Shown here: positions 22,451-34,623 of the stretch, one piece after another
Layout of the letters: each line of letters begins with the position of its first letter
How positions within the stretch are numbered: position 1 is the stretch's first letter
Assembly (NCBI GenBank): GCA_013398295.1
Contig: VZSF01003598.1
Coordinates: 186,001 to 250,000 of the forward strand
Origin: Chionis minor
Taxonomy: Eukaryota; Chordata; Aves; Charadriiformes; Chionididae
Direction of reading: 5' to 3'
DNA length: 64,000 nucleotides
The notes under the pieces: model-generated
Databases searched by the model: none
Seen by the model: the letters and a program-made list of their open reading frames with translations, nothing else
Told to the model about the DNA's origin: nothing
Made by a program: the position numbers and the translations under genes

Positions 22451-25400
22451 ATTTCAGGGAAGTGTCTTCAATTCAAGATGAAGCTTCTTAGCCATCTCCA
22501 AATGCTTTTCAGTTGGACACAAATTTTCACTACCCTCAGTGGATTAGAAGCAAAACAATTCTTTATTTAAAGTGCTGCAACCCACTTGCCTTTTCACTCC
22601 CTTAAAATTTTGCATGTATTATTATAAGAAGACACTAGATCACCGGCCATTTTTTTATGAGCACCTACGTTCTGTTAGAAGTACTTTTGTTAACAAGTCC
22701 ATCCAGCTGCTTTTAAAGATAAGGCAACATACACTCAAGCTGCCTGGCCTTAACCTCTATGACAGACTAACCTCACGGAAGTTTACAGGATGCTTTGTGA
22801 CACTGAGATGAACACCAAAGCTTGGTCTCATTAATTATATGACACATAACAGATAGTCAGGCAGGGTTACAGGCCTATAATTTCATTAAAAGGCATTTAT
22901 GACATTAACCATCATTATAAGAACCTATAGATAAAATTACACACTTGATAATTACCCTTAAGGTACCTCTTAATATATTAGCTGTATATAATATATACGG
23001 TAATTTTTAGAAGTCATTGTTCAATACTGAAGAGATCATATTATCCCATAATACAGATGATAATTCAGAGTCACAGGCAGTGATTAAAATAACCAAATTA
23101 CTCAGTGTCATGGGTCAGATTTTATTCCCTTTCACAGCATAAGAAGCTCACATGTACCTGTCTCCATACATACCAGGAGAACAACGCATATGGGTAAGCC
23201 ACCACTTGTGATCACTGGGCCAGAATGTAGCCCTTTCTTGACAGAAAGTGGATGTCTTCAGAAAAAGTATCAAGAGGAGCTCTGAACTGCTGTGGCTTTT
23301 AGGCGAAAAATTTCAGTGCAAACACCGCTAAAAGGTTTGAAAATATGTGGGAGAACATTTGGCATAAACACTATTTCATTTTTAATGTGGTAGGCTTTGC
23401 TGCAGTCAAAATGAAGGTGGTTTGAAAGGGGACACAGGGACTTTTTGGCCTAAAGCAAATGGAATTATTTTTTAAAAGCACTGCTGCTTGAAGCAAACAC
23501 ACCCTCCTGCCAATTGCAAATCAATACTTTTGGCTAATGTTGCACATTAGAACTGTAAGTCTTTGAAAACATAATGTTTTTTGACATCAAATTAAAACCT
23601 GTAGAAAAAGGACAAATAAATCCCATAGGTCAAACAATTGTGAGTCACACAACAAACACACTATGAAACCAGAGGCACTGTGACTTAGCGCAAGAATTAG
23701 CATCTGAAGAAATCCAACAGGAAAAGGCAACACAGTCAATAGCAACGACACTGTGCAATAGAGAAAAAACAACCACAAAAGCAGCCCCGTAAAATTCATA
23801 TAAATCCTGTTTCACATCTCTAACACTGAACAGTAATCAGAAAGCGCTGCAAGGCAGTGTCCACATTGCTCATACCAAGTCCTCCGGGAAGCAGGTGGAC
23901 TACAGCAACCTCCCAGCCTCATGTCCCTCCCTTTGACCTGGGGGTCTTGCGGATAAGATGTCTACAGGTAGGCGTCAACCAACCTGTCCGGACGTGCCTC
24001 AGGAAGACACTGAGAGAGCACCACGTGCATGTCATGTGCAAACAGACAGGTGCCTTTGTGCCTCCCCCAAACACTTCTCTCCTGCAGCTCACAACCTCTT
24101 CCTCCAGCTTCCACGGGTTTCAGCATCTCTCTTCAATCTTGCATCTTTCACTGCAAAAGGGCTCCTCCCTGACCAAAAAGCCTGAAGGTGCTACTTACAA
24201 TTCCTTTCTACTTAGTTTAGCAAATATCTCAAACTTTTAGAATGAACAGAAATACTTCTAAAACTTCACAGATTTGATGTAACTTCCAATATCGTTATTT
24301 GGTCAAAATTCTCAATATCTCAGAATAAGGGGGGGTGGAGAAAAGAAAGGTCCAAACCTGGAAACAGATCTTTGTTGTCAGAATCTGATGAGGACACGAG
24401 AACCCAGAGAATTTGATGAGAGAATACATTAGGCCCAAATAAAATGGTCATTTTTAATGGATTAACTTGCACCTATCAGCACTGAAATTATATGAAGATA
24501 TTGCAGATTTCTTTTGGCAGAAATGAAGAAACAGAATTTCTGCCTTGTTAAAATTGGAACAGACGACCTGTTCCAAGTCTTTAGCCTCCCATCTTTAGCT
24601 AATGACGGCAGGAATGCATGGTACAATGTCCAGAAACATCCTTCCTTGAAAGATTTAAACAATCAAGCCCTTAACTGTCTTGGTCTTATTTTACCTTATT
24701 TAATTTCCAAGCATTTTTTAAACATGTAGGCTAACACTTTAGGATGTTTCACTGTTTCACTGTTTATTCTACTAATTCATTTCAGTTTATTTCAATCTTG
24801 TGCTATTATTTAATATTGTTTTAGTAAAATTGTATTTTATTCAACCTCATACTCTCTTATGAACTAAAAAGCTGTCTAATCACCAACCTCAATACTGCTC
24901 CTAATCAATACCACAACTGCTTTTCTTTTTTATCCAGAAAGAGGGTAGAAATAGCTGTCTGTGTATCACTACACTTAACAGTTTACTTCACCTTTGTCAA
25001 ACAAGCTTCTCAGGGCTTTTTCCCACCTGTGTTATCTGCAAAGCTGAAAGCAACCCATATAGGGTTGACAGCTACAAAATCCTTTGCAGGTCCATGACCT
25101 GCAGAAATGCAAATCCTCTTAGGAATACCCAGTGTACACATGTTTGATTTTCCTGATATCCTACCAACAAGCTTTAAAGGTGGGTGGCGGAAGTATAACA
25201 GAAAAGGTATATATGTATGTATATATTTTCAATCAATGAGATTATAAAAGCAGAATGAAAACAATCTAAAAATGAGAATCTTACAGTATTCACTGCAGCA
25301 ATACACATACTACACCAAGAATCATCATTTGAAGGCATTTGTGAAACTGGCAGGAAAAGTGCTCTATATGCATCTCTAATCTTTTTACATGACACAGAAG

Positions 25401-28400
25401 AACAATAACAAAAAACAAATACTCTCTGCATTACCCAGCTGGTACCATCACCACCCAAAAAGCCCACGATCAAATACCAAGAGGACATTTTATGAGGGTT
25501 ACAAGACAAAACTACAAGTGACCCTAGGCCCTGCCAATGGAAAGAGATCTCTTTGTAAAAATGACACTTGAAAGCCTGATCCACAAGATAGTATGCTGTG
25601 CCATTTGTGGTGTGATCTGTGAGGCCAGGGAAACGAAGCGCCCTTCAGGACTTGTCCAAATTAGGGCTATGTAGATCCCATATAATTATCAAAGTATAAA
25701 ACGTCCAGACAATAAGAAACCCCATACTTCAGTATACGTATTAGAACATTCACAGTAGGATGGGACTTCTATGCTGAAACTACTGAGTGGAAAAAGTTCA
25801 ACATTAAGCCATTAAGGATCAATTGTCCCTTTATCTCTGAGTCCAGATTCATCCCACACAGACACAAGAATCAGCCATGACCTACCCGTCACTGATACTC
25901 CCTCATCACAGTCATGACAGAGGTTTCCTCACAGAGAATGTCATTAGAAATGCAATTACTGCTAGGATCCCTTAACATAAAATCACTCTCTGAATCAGTG
26001 CCTAATGCTATTAAGAAGTCAAACAGCCACTGCAAACAGCTATAGCACAGACAAGTTGATGAAGTCCCCTTGGAAGTTCAGGATGAGTGAGGAATAGCCT
26101 TTTATCTTTCACAACTGTGCCCCTTCTCCTCACCCAGTACCACAGTCATGTACGAAGAGAAATCTCTGCTATATGGATCTTTACTTAGACATACCATAGC
26201 AGTAAAACTGCCTGTAGCCTAGATCCCATCTACCTGTGTCATTATGCAACTGTGAAAATGTAAATCCTCCTTTCAGAAGCAGAGACAAATGCTCTTGCCA
26301 GGACTTCGATCAGTGTTAAAGGGCTTTTATCCTTGCCTACACAGTTACTAACCTGCCCTGCCCACATGTTTATACACTTGACACAAGGCTTGCAACAGCA
26401 CCCGGGAAACTAACAGCAGTGCCGAGGGGTAGAAGAGGCCAAGACGGTCTTTGTTCAAAGAAGGGAGGTGGACAGGAATGATGTAAATGGCCACTAGGAG
26501 CTGAACTCCAATAAGCATTTCCTGCCTGTCACTTTTTAGCCTGGATGGTTTTCTATGTAATAACCATGGGGGGTGGAAATCAGCAGTTTTACTAACTGAG
26601 GTGAATCCTGCTCTCTACCCATCAGTTTACTCTCGGAGACGGCTAGAATTATCAGAGAAGAAAAATGATCTTGTTGAACAGACTACAAGTTAGCATTAAG
26701 GGCTATAAAAGAAGAAAGTCTTTCCCAGTTTTATTATGGAGTGTTTGTGAGGTCTCCGGGACTGTTGATATGGTCATTTCAGGTATGGTCAGGTATGGTC
26801 ATGTTCTTTTCACAAGCAAAATGACAGACCTGAAAATGACATGTGCTGGCAACAAACTGAAGTAGGACTGTGGAAAGGAGACTTTCCACTCTGTCAAAAA
26901 ATCCACGGGAGGAGAGAAGACAGTGAGATGGGACAGCTTTATGATCTTTCTAAGTGCTGAACTGCTGTAGAAAGTATCAAATTAGGCTCATAAAATATTA
27001 GGACTTCCAGTGTTGCGGACATCTACAGAGGAGTATCATCAAAGGTGGACTGGTGGTGCAAATAAAAGAATAAAGGACTTTTATTTTAAAAAAAAGTAAA
27101 ATTAAGCTTTTCTGGAAAGTTATGGATTTGTCCCCTGAAATCTCTTGCCTTCAAGACGTGGTCATAATTTGCTGTTTTCTTACTTTACTGCCAGTGTTAT
27201 TTTCTGCTGCTGTCATTTGTCTCCCAGTTCCTGAGGGCAGTTTCTGAGCACAGCCTCCATTTGTACAGCTCAGAGTGTAAGAGCTACAAGCACAGACTGT
27301 TTCAGATACTGTTATTTGATTTCCTTCACTTTTCTGGACTTTGCAGAGTCCCACCTCCCTGCTGAGGATGCTTCTGGATTCATTACAAAGGTGGCAGCTG
27401 CCGTTCAGGGAATGTCCAGCTCTTGGAATTGCATAAGCCTTTTCTGAAAGCTCTTTCCATTAGGTGCCTGCACCTCATTTCCAGAAAAAAAGGTATTCAT
27501 TACTCTGAACAGAATTTAAGCAGGTATGCAAGTCATTAAATGCAAAGTCCCTTTGGGATAATTACCAGAGATGAACTGAAGTGTGTTGAATCACTAACTA
27601 AAGTTTAAGTACATACATATGCATTTGCATGATGCAAGACATCATGTTGCAAGACAATTCAAATTTAAAAAGTAAGTGTAAAGACCTTCAGCCTCCCCAA
27701 GAACTTCGGCAATACTAGCAGATGGCAGATCTACTATAAACACTTTTTTTTCAGTGTGACTTTCTTGCTATTTTCTAAAATAAACTTTATTATCTCCCTA
27801 AATAGAGGAAGATAATAGAGGGAATGTTGATCTTATCCCATCCAGGAATTAAGAGCAGCCTGCCTTTCTTCGATAATAACTTCCACCCACCAAAGCCAGC
27901 ACACATGGCAGATTCATCAAACAGGTACATGAAGGAAGAAAATTTCAAGCCCAACTCAAATCTCATGGACATTAATCTCCAGCCTTGGAGACTGCCCTCT
28001 TTTCATCCTAATAACTTGAGGCTAGCTTAATAACAGCAATCACTACAGAAAGCTTGAAATGATCATCTTTTCCCTGCTTACCCCATGGAAAAAGTGTAAT
28101 TTTACCTGGGGCTAAATAAGCTTTCAAGGAAAACGCTGTGCCCTTTGTTGTCAGGAGCAACCAGAATCATCTAAGTAGCTGTTACTCCAGAGATAGCTGT
28201 GGGAGGGAAAAACTGACACTGCTCTGAAATACACTGACTCAGCTGCAGAGGTGTGATTTGTTATGTAGGTCTGCTTGGGAGCTGGGACTGGAGGTCATTC
28301 TCACAGCCAAGGGAAAGCGAAGGATGCTAACTATTTCAGTCCAAAGCTGCCAGACTGAGCTGGGAATTCGCACCTTGTACTATGCACACCTGCACCAGGT

Positions 28401-29166
28401 TAGCTGCCACGGATTTCTGAAAATGTCCAGAGTTCTGCCAACTCTGGTAAAGCTGTCAAAGGAGGTCCATTCCTGCATCCTGGGCTATGGTGCACCCCCA
28501 AATACTTACGAGTTCAATTACTTCCCATTTATATGGGGTAAACTAATACTCCTCTGTTGCTTTGGTAAAGGTCAGAGAAAGAAAGCTTATGTGATAGTAA
28601 TGTATTTCCTCCCGTCTCCTGTTCCCTTGACTAAGCTCGCTTTCTTTCAAAGTTTCTCTTCTCCACAGTTTACTTAAGTTTGAAGCAAAGTGCTACTCGT
28701 GTAACAAGCTGCATCTTGGGGTAAAAGTACTTTTATCTCAAGCTGGCTGTCTCTAGATGCAGCCTTAGAACACAAAGATGATATAACTAGCTGGATTTTC
28801 CCACAGCTGCTTTGGATCTGTCCACCTGACAAGGACCAGACAACTGAAACTTCGCTAGACCTGCACTCTGAGCTGGTGTGGCACAAGCAGTGTGGATGCT
28901 GTGTATTCACGCTTGCCAATGTGTATATCCCTTTTCTCACAGTCCTGCTGTGACATTGCTAAATGGCTTCAGACTTAACAGTTCAGAGCACAGAGAAGCA
29001 AGCCCAAGATTATCTGTACTTGACAGGGTCGCAGTGCAGCTGGATTATTAACCCTATGGAAGGATAACCAGCGCAAATACAACTCCTACACAGGTAACTC
29101 AAGCTGGTTCTGCCATGGAAAGAGTTAGCGGTGATGTTTTGCACATGCGTTAGTCTTACATCTCTC

Positions 29167-29222
29167 TAATTGTGGATCACACAATTAGATCTGTCTGCTC
29201 ACACATGGGAGTGTGATCACAC
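29167..29222. repeat. Pair of small inverted repeats
   Basis: TAATTGTG (29167-29174) and CACAATTA (29180-29187) form an 8-bp stem with a 5-base loop. GTGTGATCACAC (29211-29222) is a perfect 12-bp palindrome. GATCACAC occurs in both. Confidence 0.9.
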
Positions 29223-29603
29223 ATTGGCTGACTCAGCTGAAGCACAAAATCGAGATGACCTCGCTTCCTACCAACCACAGGAGGACACACGGTACCTGTG
29301 GCAGTATAAACGTGCCAGTTACCCAACAAAAGAACAAGTCTGGGGAAAAAAAAGTCTAAACCAGATCTTTGCTCTGTATCATGTGGCTGCTGCAGTATAT
29401 CTGTTCCAGTAATAGGAGTCCTACAGCTTGATTTACTGCATTGCTGAGCTACGGCCCAAGACACAGAATAAAAAAGATGCTAAGGCATAATAGGTCAAAA
29501 CAAAGTCCGGAAGCAAAAGGGAAGGGAAAGAGGCTATGAGGCTAAAGTTTAGATGAGAATTACAGGAAAAATGTAGGCTACTCCAAAATGACAGGTGACT
29601 CAT

Positions 29604-29639
29604 AAAGAGTAGAAAGAAGTGAAAGAGTAGAAAGAAATG
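29604..29639 (+). repeat. 18-bp tandem duplication
   Basis: AAAGAGTAGAAAGAAGTG is followed directly by a copy differing at one position (AAATG instead of AAGTG at its end). Confidence 0.93.
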
Positions 29640-32600
29640 AGAGGAGAAGCAAGTTCACAAGCTTATGACATTTCAAGACTCTGTCACGACCGGACTGAGC
29701 AGGCATTTTGATGGGCCCAGACCCACTGCAATCCTAAATTAAAATCTCAGGTGTGTCTTCTCACCCCTGCAAAGCACAGATAAATGGGTCACCGCTGAAC
29801 TCACTGGTTCAGGATTCTGAGCCTGAGAGGTCTTTAAAATCTAGCTATCTATCCTAGGTGGGTGTCGAAGTTCCTTGGGCATCGTCAGAAAGGGAGTTTG
29901 TGCCACTGTCATCATCAAATACATCCTCTGTCTGAACTCCTGCGAAAAGTATGAGTTGTCTCTCTGGCTCCCTCAAATGATACAGGTATCTAGATCAGGT
30001 GGTGCTGAACATAAACAGTCTGTGAAGCACTTCTTGTTCTTCTGATGGAAGACGTTACATTAAGTAGCATAAGCAATAAGATGTAAAACAGGTATTTCAA
30101 TACTGCTCATACTGCATGTGCCTCCAAGTTCTAGTCCCGCCTACAGTCATATCTGTGCAGCTGCTACATGGGATGTTTAGAATGGGAGGAAAAAAAAAGT
30201 TTATTCCTATGCATGACATTCCTGAGGGAGGGAGCTATGGAGTTGTATCTGATCTTCATTTTGCAATTAAGACCATCGCCACAGCGCTTCCTCAAGACAG
30301 CTGGGTGCAAGGTGCTCTCCTGTGCCAGCTTTAGTGCCCTCGATGGCAAAATGGCTCATATTGGCTGTGTTACCACTTCACTTGGGCCAGGTGTCCCAAC
30401 ATCCTGGGCTGCGTGGACACAGGCTACCTTAGTCTCCTGCAGTACCTTCTCCCTATTCCCAAAACACATAAAAACACTGGGATGTTCTCTTATAATCTCT
30501 GAAAAAAATCACAGCTCAGCTTATGGTACTGCAGCCCAAAGAGGCGAGAGAAATTGTAGCTTGTAGCTGCGCTTATAATAAGCATATCACCACTAAGGAC
30601 ACAGTAACCTGGATGCAGTTTTGCAGCTCCTCTCATACCCTCATTAGGCCAACATAGATGCAATGCACAAATATGTGTTGCAACAGAGATGTACCAAGAC
30701 AATTTCTGACCCTCCAATTACTGAACAGGACCAAGAGCTGTAATAGGAAAAACTTTATAATAAAGTCAGGGACTCATGGGTAAAGGGTCACCCCCAACAC
30801 TTTGATAAAATACTTAGCATCTGATGCTTCCCTGCTAGCTCTGCAGTATCCACTTTTCACAAGGGCTTCTGAAGGTGAGCACACAAACCAGTCAGGTGTT
30901 TCCAAGAGACTGTCCTTTGGGTGCACTGCCCCATGTAAGAAGAGAAAAAACAAGGTAGAAATCTACCGACAGTCCCTGTGCAAGAAAAAGACTGACTGTT
31001 CCAATGCAGATTTCTGTTCCACTGCTGGGACACCCTTCCCCAGATGTACCACTGGGCCTGGGCGTTGTGAGTGAGAGCTTAATGCTTGCCATGCCCACTG
31101 ATGCTAACACAACTCACCTTTGTCCAGGAAGCACAGAAGTACTTAGCAGTGTTTTGGCTGCAACTGCAGCTACACGGTACCTTTTTCTGTAAAAGAAGCC
31201 TTTAAATAAGAACTAACTGCCTAAATAACAAACTTACGACTGCAAAACTCTCCTTGCTGGGCAATAAACACTCATTGCAAAGTAACTACAGTTAAGAGGC
31301 TGGCAGGAACACAGTCCTTACGACAAAGACTGTGAATTACTGTTTCAAAAGTGAATCCTAGTAACCTGCGCTATACGTGCCAGCAGGAAGGACGTACCTA
31401 TTCTCTGATTTGGGGAGTGCTCAGAGACTTCAGGTTTCACCTCCCAGCAGATCACATACTCCTGGAAAGTGTTTGATGCTTTTCAAAGTGGCAACCAGAG
31501 AGAGGTATCAGCATGTTAGCAATTCAAAAGGGCTTTTTGAATGCTATTCTTCTCTCAGATTAATTGCTACAGGAGCTGCAGCTCCTTCCTCTGTAGAGGC
31601 AGGCGGGCTAAATGTGTCCTATAAAAGAGCCTCCAGTGCAACTTTAACAGTGGAGCTGTGACCAGTGCTTTCTTAATGCTCTGTAGTTATAAACTGTCCA
31701 TGAGGGAAGTAACTGGGCTTTCTTGAAACGAAGCGGGCAGAGATGCCTGTGCTCAGACCGCCAGCAGCATGCTAAACAACGGGCTACCTTTCCCCCAGCC
31801 CAGCCACTGACCTCTTGCCAATGCAATTACAAACGGGAGAGTATATTGTGTAGTGCATTCACTCTCTCCAAGAAAGTGTATTTAAAATGGATTACTTCTG
31901 CTCCTTAGGCAGGCGATCAATACAGATGTGGACTGCAATAAGTACAGAAATGTCTGTGGGCTGCAGCACTTATCCTCTGTGTCTCTTCAGAAATTAATTA
32001 AAAATCAATGAAGTGTGCAGCCTATTAATAAGGAACCTCCAGATTAACAGATACAAGCACAACCTTCCCTCAGTTTCAGAATGAACGCAGCCACAGCGCA
32101 AACACATTAGAAATTCTCCAGCACTTCAAACAATACGATAAGAACTGTGACGTTTCATGGCTATGCCCTGCATCCGCCTGAATTGCAATACTCTCAACTT
32201 CATGCACCATTAGTAAATTATATGCCATTTGTTTCAAGTTGGTTAAACAGGAGGACTTGGGGTAAGCATTTAGAGGCTTCAGAGTTACTGTGCTGCCTTT
32301 CTAAAAAATGGTCTTGTGACAAAACAAAATCACCGGCGTGAAGACTGGATCCAGCAGACATCTAACAGAAGGACAAGTGCACTTTGTAACTCCTGGAGGT
32401 CGCTCTTGGGATTCAGCAATAACTGACAAATTCAGTTACCTGACTTCTTCACCAGCACTTGAAGACTACACCTTGCAACCTAATGAATGCTTAATTACTG
32501 TGAAACATTGAAATTGCCTGTGTTTAGAAGCAGCTAGGCAGAGGCTGGAGAAAAGCAGTTTTGTTGCTGGTTTCTGTCAGTCAGGACCCCCAACTCTGCT

Positions 32601-32839
32601 ACCCCTCCACAGCCCAGTAGTGTTAGCATGCAATGCATGGAATATACAGCAGCTTATAATACACCTAGAGCTGCCAGACCAGCTCAGGGCCCCAGCTGAG
32701 CAAAGAACATCACATACCCATAGCAAGAGCTTTCCCCTGCTTCCAGGAGATGAGATTCTAATAAAAAACCCCACTCTATGTCAATAAAGTTAGTAATACA
32801 ATAAATAAATAAAACATTTAATAAACAAAAGCTGTGTTT

Positions 32840-32945
32840 TAGAAGGAGAAAGATGAAATGACTTGCCCAAGATCACTGGGGCAGAGGCACGGACTGCTCC
32901 TAGGTATCAGGCACCTCTGGTCCAATGCAACACCCGTCTTCCCTT
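32840..32945 (+). mobile_element. MIR-like SINE relic
   Basis: Contains GATGAAATGACTTGCCCAAG, then ATCACTGGGGCAGAGGCACG, then GACTGCTCCTAGGTATCAGG and TCTGGTCCAATGCAACACCC. This follows the order of the MIR core and 3' region (GTGACTTGCCCAAGGTCAC, GGCAGAGCC, GGACT, CTGACTCCAG, GTGCTCTT). MIR-type CORE-SINEs are ancient in amniotes, so a degenerate copy in a bird is expected. It ends about 15 bp before the solo LTR. Confidence 0.68.
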
Positions 32946-32960
32946 AGTTACAAACATACC

Positions 32961-33604
32961 TGTCCTGGTTTGAGCAGCACAGGACTATTTTCTTTTCTAA
33001 TGTTTGGGAAAACCATATTTTTGGACGACTCTATTGTCTGAATTCATGAAAATATAGCTTTATAGCCATCTATGGTGTGTGGGTTTCAAGGTCTCAGTGT
33101 TTTTTGAGCTTGCCAGGTGCAGGGATGAGGCGGAGTGAGACCCAGGCACTTGACCCAAGCTGGCCAACAGGATTATTTCATACCACAAATGTCCCATTCA
33201 ATATAAATTAGAAAGTTAGCTGTGAAGTTCACTCTTCCTTGACGGCAATGATCCAGAGAACTTCTTGCCCCAGTATCAGACCCCTGACATCTTCCCTTCC
33301 CCCCGAAACAGCAGCGTTCAGAGTGTCTGACATTTACTGTCCACTGCTGGGCGTGCACAGCTTCCTACTGATATAGTTGGCTGAGTATAATCCTTATATA
33401 GTATATATGGGTATTAGGATCAATATGGGTTCTTTTGTGTTAGTACTGTTAATTACCTAGTTCTATCCTACCAAATTTATCTTTCAACCCCCAGGTTTCC
33501 TTGTTTTCTTCCCGATTCCCCTCCCTGAGTAGCGAGGGGTCACTGGGTGAAATAATAATTGTCTAAACGACAATAAATTGTTACGGGTTTCTCAAACCGT
33601 AACA
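32961..33604 (+). mobile_element. Solo LTR of an avian endogenous retrovirus, probably ERVL-like
   Basis: A 644-bp block beginning TGTCCTGGTTTGAGCAGCAC and ending AAACCGTAACA, giving the TG...CA ends of a retroviral LTR. It contains a TATA-like TTATATAGTATATA at about 33394-33407 and an AATAAA signal at 33572-33577. The last 25 or so bases form an inverted repeat (GTTACGGGTTT / AAACCGTAAC). No second copy and no gag/pol-like sequence was seen nearby, so it is a solo LTR. The flanks ATACC (left) and CCACC (right) agree at only 3 of 5 positions, so a 5-bp target duplication is at best decayed. Family assignment is inference from the ends. Confidence 0.75.
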
Positions 33605-34606
33605 CCACCTTTTTCAGACAGCCTTCTTGAGAAATGAGTACTGATCCACCAGAATTGCACTGATAAATTGACATGTCATGCACTGGATGCAAGGTTTTCC
33701 AGCATTTACCTTGTGTTGCGTATTATGATACTAAAATATGTGACAAAATGGGTCTTTCCTGTACTCTGTGTACTTGGCTGGTTCAGATGGGACAATGATT
33801 TTGGACAGCTGAACTTCCTATTCTCCCCTTCTCTTGGACAGTGCCCACCAAGCATACAGGGAACACTGGGGTGGCTACTATCTTGTGCGTTCAGGGGAAA
33901 ATCCTGCATGAAGACCACACGGCAGCTCCCTGCTTTGCAAAGGGCAGGTATGTATAAAATTCCACTGATCCCCCAGAAACACTTGAGAGGGTAGGTTTTT
34001 GACCTCAAGACACATGTTTCATAGGGCATTTTTGGTCCAATTAAAAGCTTTTAGCATTATCCTGCCTTCTCATTAAATTAAGCCTGGATGATTTCACTTT
34101 CTTTTTTCTCCGCAGACAGCATGATTGCGGCTGAATTTCTGAGGTAGGCACCTTTACTTGAAAGATGTCCCTGAAGGAAACACAGTTTCAGGGCTCTGTA
34201 TGACTACTTTAAAAATCATCATTTTGGTGTAAACAGGAATGCAACAGGACAATGGAAGCATCGCTTCTGCAGGAAACTACCACGTTCACAAGCTATTCCA
34301 CTCCAAGGGCCACTGCACTCTGCAGAAGAGAAGTGGAACAAGGGCATATTTACCCTCTCCTGCTTCTGTTTTCTTCTCATGTGAGCAGAGCTAGCAGTTG
34401 GTCTGTATGATGGCTTCTGCTTAGGACTGCAATATTGTTCTACAGAAGAAAATGTTCTGAATGTATTCTAAATGCTTTTGATACTCTGATTTAAGAGAGT
34501 TCTTGAATAAATTAAAGCTTTGAACTTCCAAACTCTGTTGCCACTAGGTTTCTGAGCACTTCTTGAAAACCCACATCACAGGTAACCATAGTTACCTATT
34601 TCACAG

Positions 34607-34623
34607 TTTTTTTTTTTTTTTTT
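34607..34623 (+). repeat. Poly-T run (17 T)
   Basis: Seventeen consecutive T followed by CTTTTCT. On the ERBB4-sense strand it is a poly-A run. No retrotransposon body was recognised next to it. Confidence 0.9.

Noticed and set aside
23857..24240. 127-codon open frame in a slightly GC-richer stretch
   Set aside because: A second overlapping frame is also open there, and neither translation resembles a known family.
25174..25584. 136-codon minus-strand open frame
   Set aside because: Low-complexity end (repeated IYIHIYLF from a TATATG tract) and no domain; likely chance.
28258..28677. 139-codon open frame
   Set aside because: No known domain, and no promoter, splice or polyadenylation context that I could support.
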